Source of the DNA: Streptomyces bambusae
GTDB taxonomy: Bacteria > Actinomycetota > Actinomycetes > Streptomycetales > Streptomycetaceae
Assembly: GCF_019400985.1 (NCBI RefSeq)
Contig: NZ_WTFF01000014.1
Coordinates: forward strand, 1-50,188
Length of the DNA stretch: 50,188 bases
Direction: 5' to 3'
In this document: positions 48,783 to 50,188 of the stretch, piece after piece
Layout of the letters: each line of letters opens with the position of its first letter
Position numbering within the stretch: the first letter of the stretch is position 1
Program-made: the position numbers and the translations under genes
The notes under the pieces: generated by a model
Databases searched by the model: none
What the model saw: only the letters and a program-made list of their open reading frames with translations
Told to the model about the DNA's origin: nothing

Positions 48783-48871
48783 CAGCCCCTCACGTGGCGC
48801 TATCTCACCCAACTCCCCCAGGGCCGGAAGGCAGCAAGGGTAAGTGGGCTCTGGCGGGTGCGTGGGGGGCG
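48783..48871 (+). ncRNA. ffs: signal recognition particle RNA (small, 4.5S type)
   Basis: The Ffh-binding domain is visible as AGGGCCGGAAGGCAGCAAGG (48820 onward), with the GGAA tetraloop and the conserved AGCA internal loop. The ends close in a 10-bp stem, GCCCCTCACG (48785-48794) with CGTGGGGGGC (48861-48870). Upstream of dnaX is the usual actinobacterial location. The RNA joins Ffh to target nascent membrane proteins. Confidence 0.93.
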
Positions 48872-48922
48872 CTTTGCGTTCGGTGGCCGCTGTTGTCGGT
48901 GGGCCCGGATACGCTCGTAAGC

Positions 48923-50188
48923 GTGTCGTCCCTTGCGCTGTACCGCCGCTATCGCCCCGAGTCGTTCGCCGAGGTCATCGGGCAGGAGCATGTCACTGCC
49001 CCCCTGATGCAGGCCCTGCGGAACAACCGGGTCAATCACGCGTACCTGTTCAGCGGCCCCCGGGGCTGTGGCAAGACCACCAGCGCGCGCATCCTGGCCC
49101 GCTGCCTGAACTGTGAGCAGGGTCCCACTCCGACGCCCTGCGGGGAGTGTCAGTCCTGCCGCGACCTCGCCCGGAACGGGCCGGGGTCGATCGACGTGAT
49201 CGAGATCGACGCGGCTTCCCACGGTGGCGTGGACGACGCCCGTGACCTGCGGGAGAAGGCGTTCTTCGGGCCGGCGTCGAGCCGGTACAAGATCTACATC
49301 ATCGACGAGGCCCACATGGTCACGTCGGCCGGCTTCAACGCGCTGCTCAAGGTCGTCGAGGAGCCGCCGGAGCATCTCAAGTTCATCTTCGCCACGACGG
49401 AGCCGGAGAAGGTGATCGGGACCATCCGGTCCCGGACCCACCACTACCCCTTCCGGCTCGTGCCGCCCGGCACCCTGCGGGAGTACCTGAACGAGGTGTG
49501 CGGACGCGAGGGCATCCCCGTCGAGGACGGGGTGCTGCCCCTGGTCGTGCGCGCCGGCGCCGGGTCCGTGCGTGACTCGATGTCCGTCATGGACCAGCTG
49601 CTCGCGGGCGCGGCCAGCGACGGTGTGACGTACGCCATGGCCACCTCGCTGCTCGGCTACACGGACGGCTCGCTGCTCGACGCGGTCGTGGACGCCTTCG
49701 CTGCCGGGGACGGTGCGGCGGCGTTCGAGGTCGTGGACCGGGTGGTCGAGGGCGGCAACGACCCGCGGCGCTTCGTCGCCGACCTGCTGGAGCGGCTGCG
49801 CGACCTGGTGATCCTGGCCGCCGTGCCGGACGCCGGGGAGAAGGGGCTGATCGACGCCCCGGCCGATGTGGTGGAGCGGATGCAGGCGCAGGCGTCGGTG
49901 TTCGGGGCGGCCGAGCTGTCGCGCGCCGCCGACCTGGTCAACACCGGGCTGACCGAGATGCGCGGTGCGACCTCGCCGCGGCTGCAGCTGGAGCTGATCT
50001 GCGCGCGGGTGCTGCTGCCCGCCGCCTTCGACGACGAGCGGTCCTTCCAGGCCCGGCTGGACCGGCTGGAGCGGGGCGCCGGCCCGGCGATCGCGGCCGG
50101 TGCGGCGATGGCGGCCGGTGCGGGGGCGCCGGCCATGGGGTACGTGCCCGGGCCCGAGGCCCATGGCATGGCCCCGGTGGGCCCGGGC
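48923..50188 (+). CDS. dnaX: DNA polymerase III subunits gamma/tau (5' part)
   Basis: The clamp-loader ATPase starts with GTG at 48923: MSSLALYRRYRPESFAEVIG. It shows Walker A FSGPRGCGKTTSARILA, the zinc module with cysteines in CLNC...CGECQSC, Walker B KIYIIDEAHMVTSAGFNALL, sensor 1 FIFATTEPEKVIGTIRSRTH and the SRC-like SRT. TACGCT ends 7 nt before the GTG and no ribosome site is visible, so the mRNA may be leaderless. 422 codons are present and the frame runs off the right edge, entering an Ala/Gly/Pro-rich tau linker near 50090. It marks the return to core chromosome. Confidence 0.95.
   Translation, partial: MSSLALYRRYRPESFAEVIGQEHVTAPLMQALRNNRVNHAYLFSGPRGCGKTTSARILARCLNCEQGPTPTPCGECQSCRDLARNGPGSIDVIEIDAASHGGVDDARDLREKAFFGPASSRYKIYIIDEAHMVTSAGFNALLKVVEEPPEHLKFIFATTEPEKVIGTIRSRTHHYPFRLVPPGTLREYLNEVCGREGIPVEDGVLPLVVRAGAGSVRDSMSVMDQLLAGAASDGVTYAMATSLLGYTDGSLLDAVVDAFAAGDGAAAFEVVDRVVEGGNDPRRFVADLLERLRDLVILAAVPDAGEKGLIDAPADVVERMQAQASVFGAAELSRAADLVNTGLTEMRGATSPRLQLELICARVLLPAAFDDERSFQARLDRLERGAGPAIAAGAAMAAGAGAPAMGYVPGPEAHGMAPVGPG

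Overview
The window is high-GC DNA from a Streptomyces chromosome. Supporting signs are the third-position G/C bias, frequent GTG starts, and two neighbouring SigB/SigF-type sigma genes. The flanking order is sigma genes, tRNA-Ser, tadA, upp and finally SRP RNA plus dnaX, which I recognise from Streptomyces core chromosomes. All calls rest on reading the sequence; no database search was run.

Layout. (1) 1-20.3 kb is core chromosome. It holds a lipoprotein end, two SigB/SigF-family sigma factors, a small membrane protein, a small secreted protein and tRNA-Ser(CGA). Next come tadA with its partner gene, a universal stress protein, upp, a LytR_C protein and a HerA-like ATPase. The rest is an OpcA paralogue, a cupin, an HhH-GPD glycosylase, a VOC protein, an ECF42-type sigma with its DGPF protein, an ArsR-type regulator facing an MFS exporter, a frameshifted amidase, and an HxlR regulator facing an F420/NADP-type reductase. 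(2) 20.3-22.4 kb is a small genomic island (element 1). It carries a VapBC-like toxin-antitoxin pair and an HNH enzyme resembling phosphorothioate-DNA-dependent type IV restriction enzymes, with no integrase. (3) 22.4-48.6 kb is a larger integrative element (element 2). It carries an unknown left-end gene, a two-gene CBASS (SMODS nucleotidyltransferase plus SLATT effector), a nine- to ten-gene sugar/phosphotransfer biosynthetic cluster with its own regulator, an array of 15-bp palindromes, a relaxase/MobC mobilisation pair, a DUF2637 protein, a DnaB-like helicase, an XRE regulator, excisionase and integrase. Its right end has an ECF sigma operon and an SMC/Rad50-like ATPase next to a four-TM membrane protein. 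(4) 48.62-50.19 kb is core again: tRNA-Ser(GGA), SRP RNA and the start of dnaX.

Both elements sit in the 3' end of tRNA-Ser(GGA). A 54-55 bp piece of that gene occurs three times (20306, 22396, 48622), and only the rightmost copy belongs to a complete tRNA. Each element also has a pair of TGnnACCA-N4-TGnnACCA sites just inside each end, at nearly identical distances from the cores. The variable bases differ between elements (TGAGACCA in element 1, TGCAACCA in element 2). I read these as arm-type integrase sites. Element 2 has relaxase and MobC but no recognisable TraB/FtsK or type IV secretion genes, so it looks like an integrative mobilisable element. Element 1 looks like a satellite or remnant.

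Most likely undescribed biology: the PIG-L/three-glycosyltransferase/two-phosphotransferase cluster (26.2-35.2 kb), the palindrome array at 35263-35425, the SMC-like ATPase with membrane protein beside the right attachment site, and the paired arm-site code of the two stacked elements.
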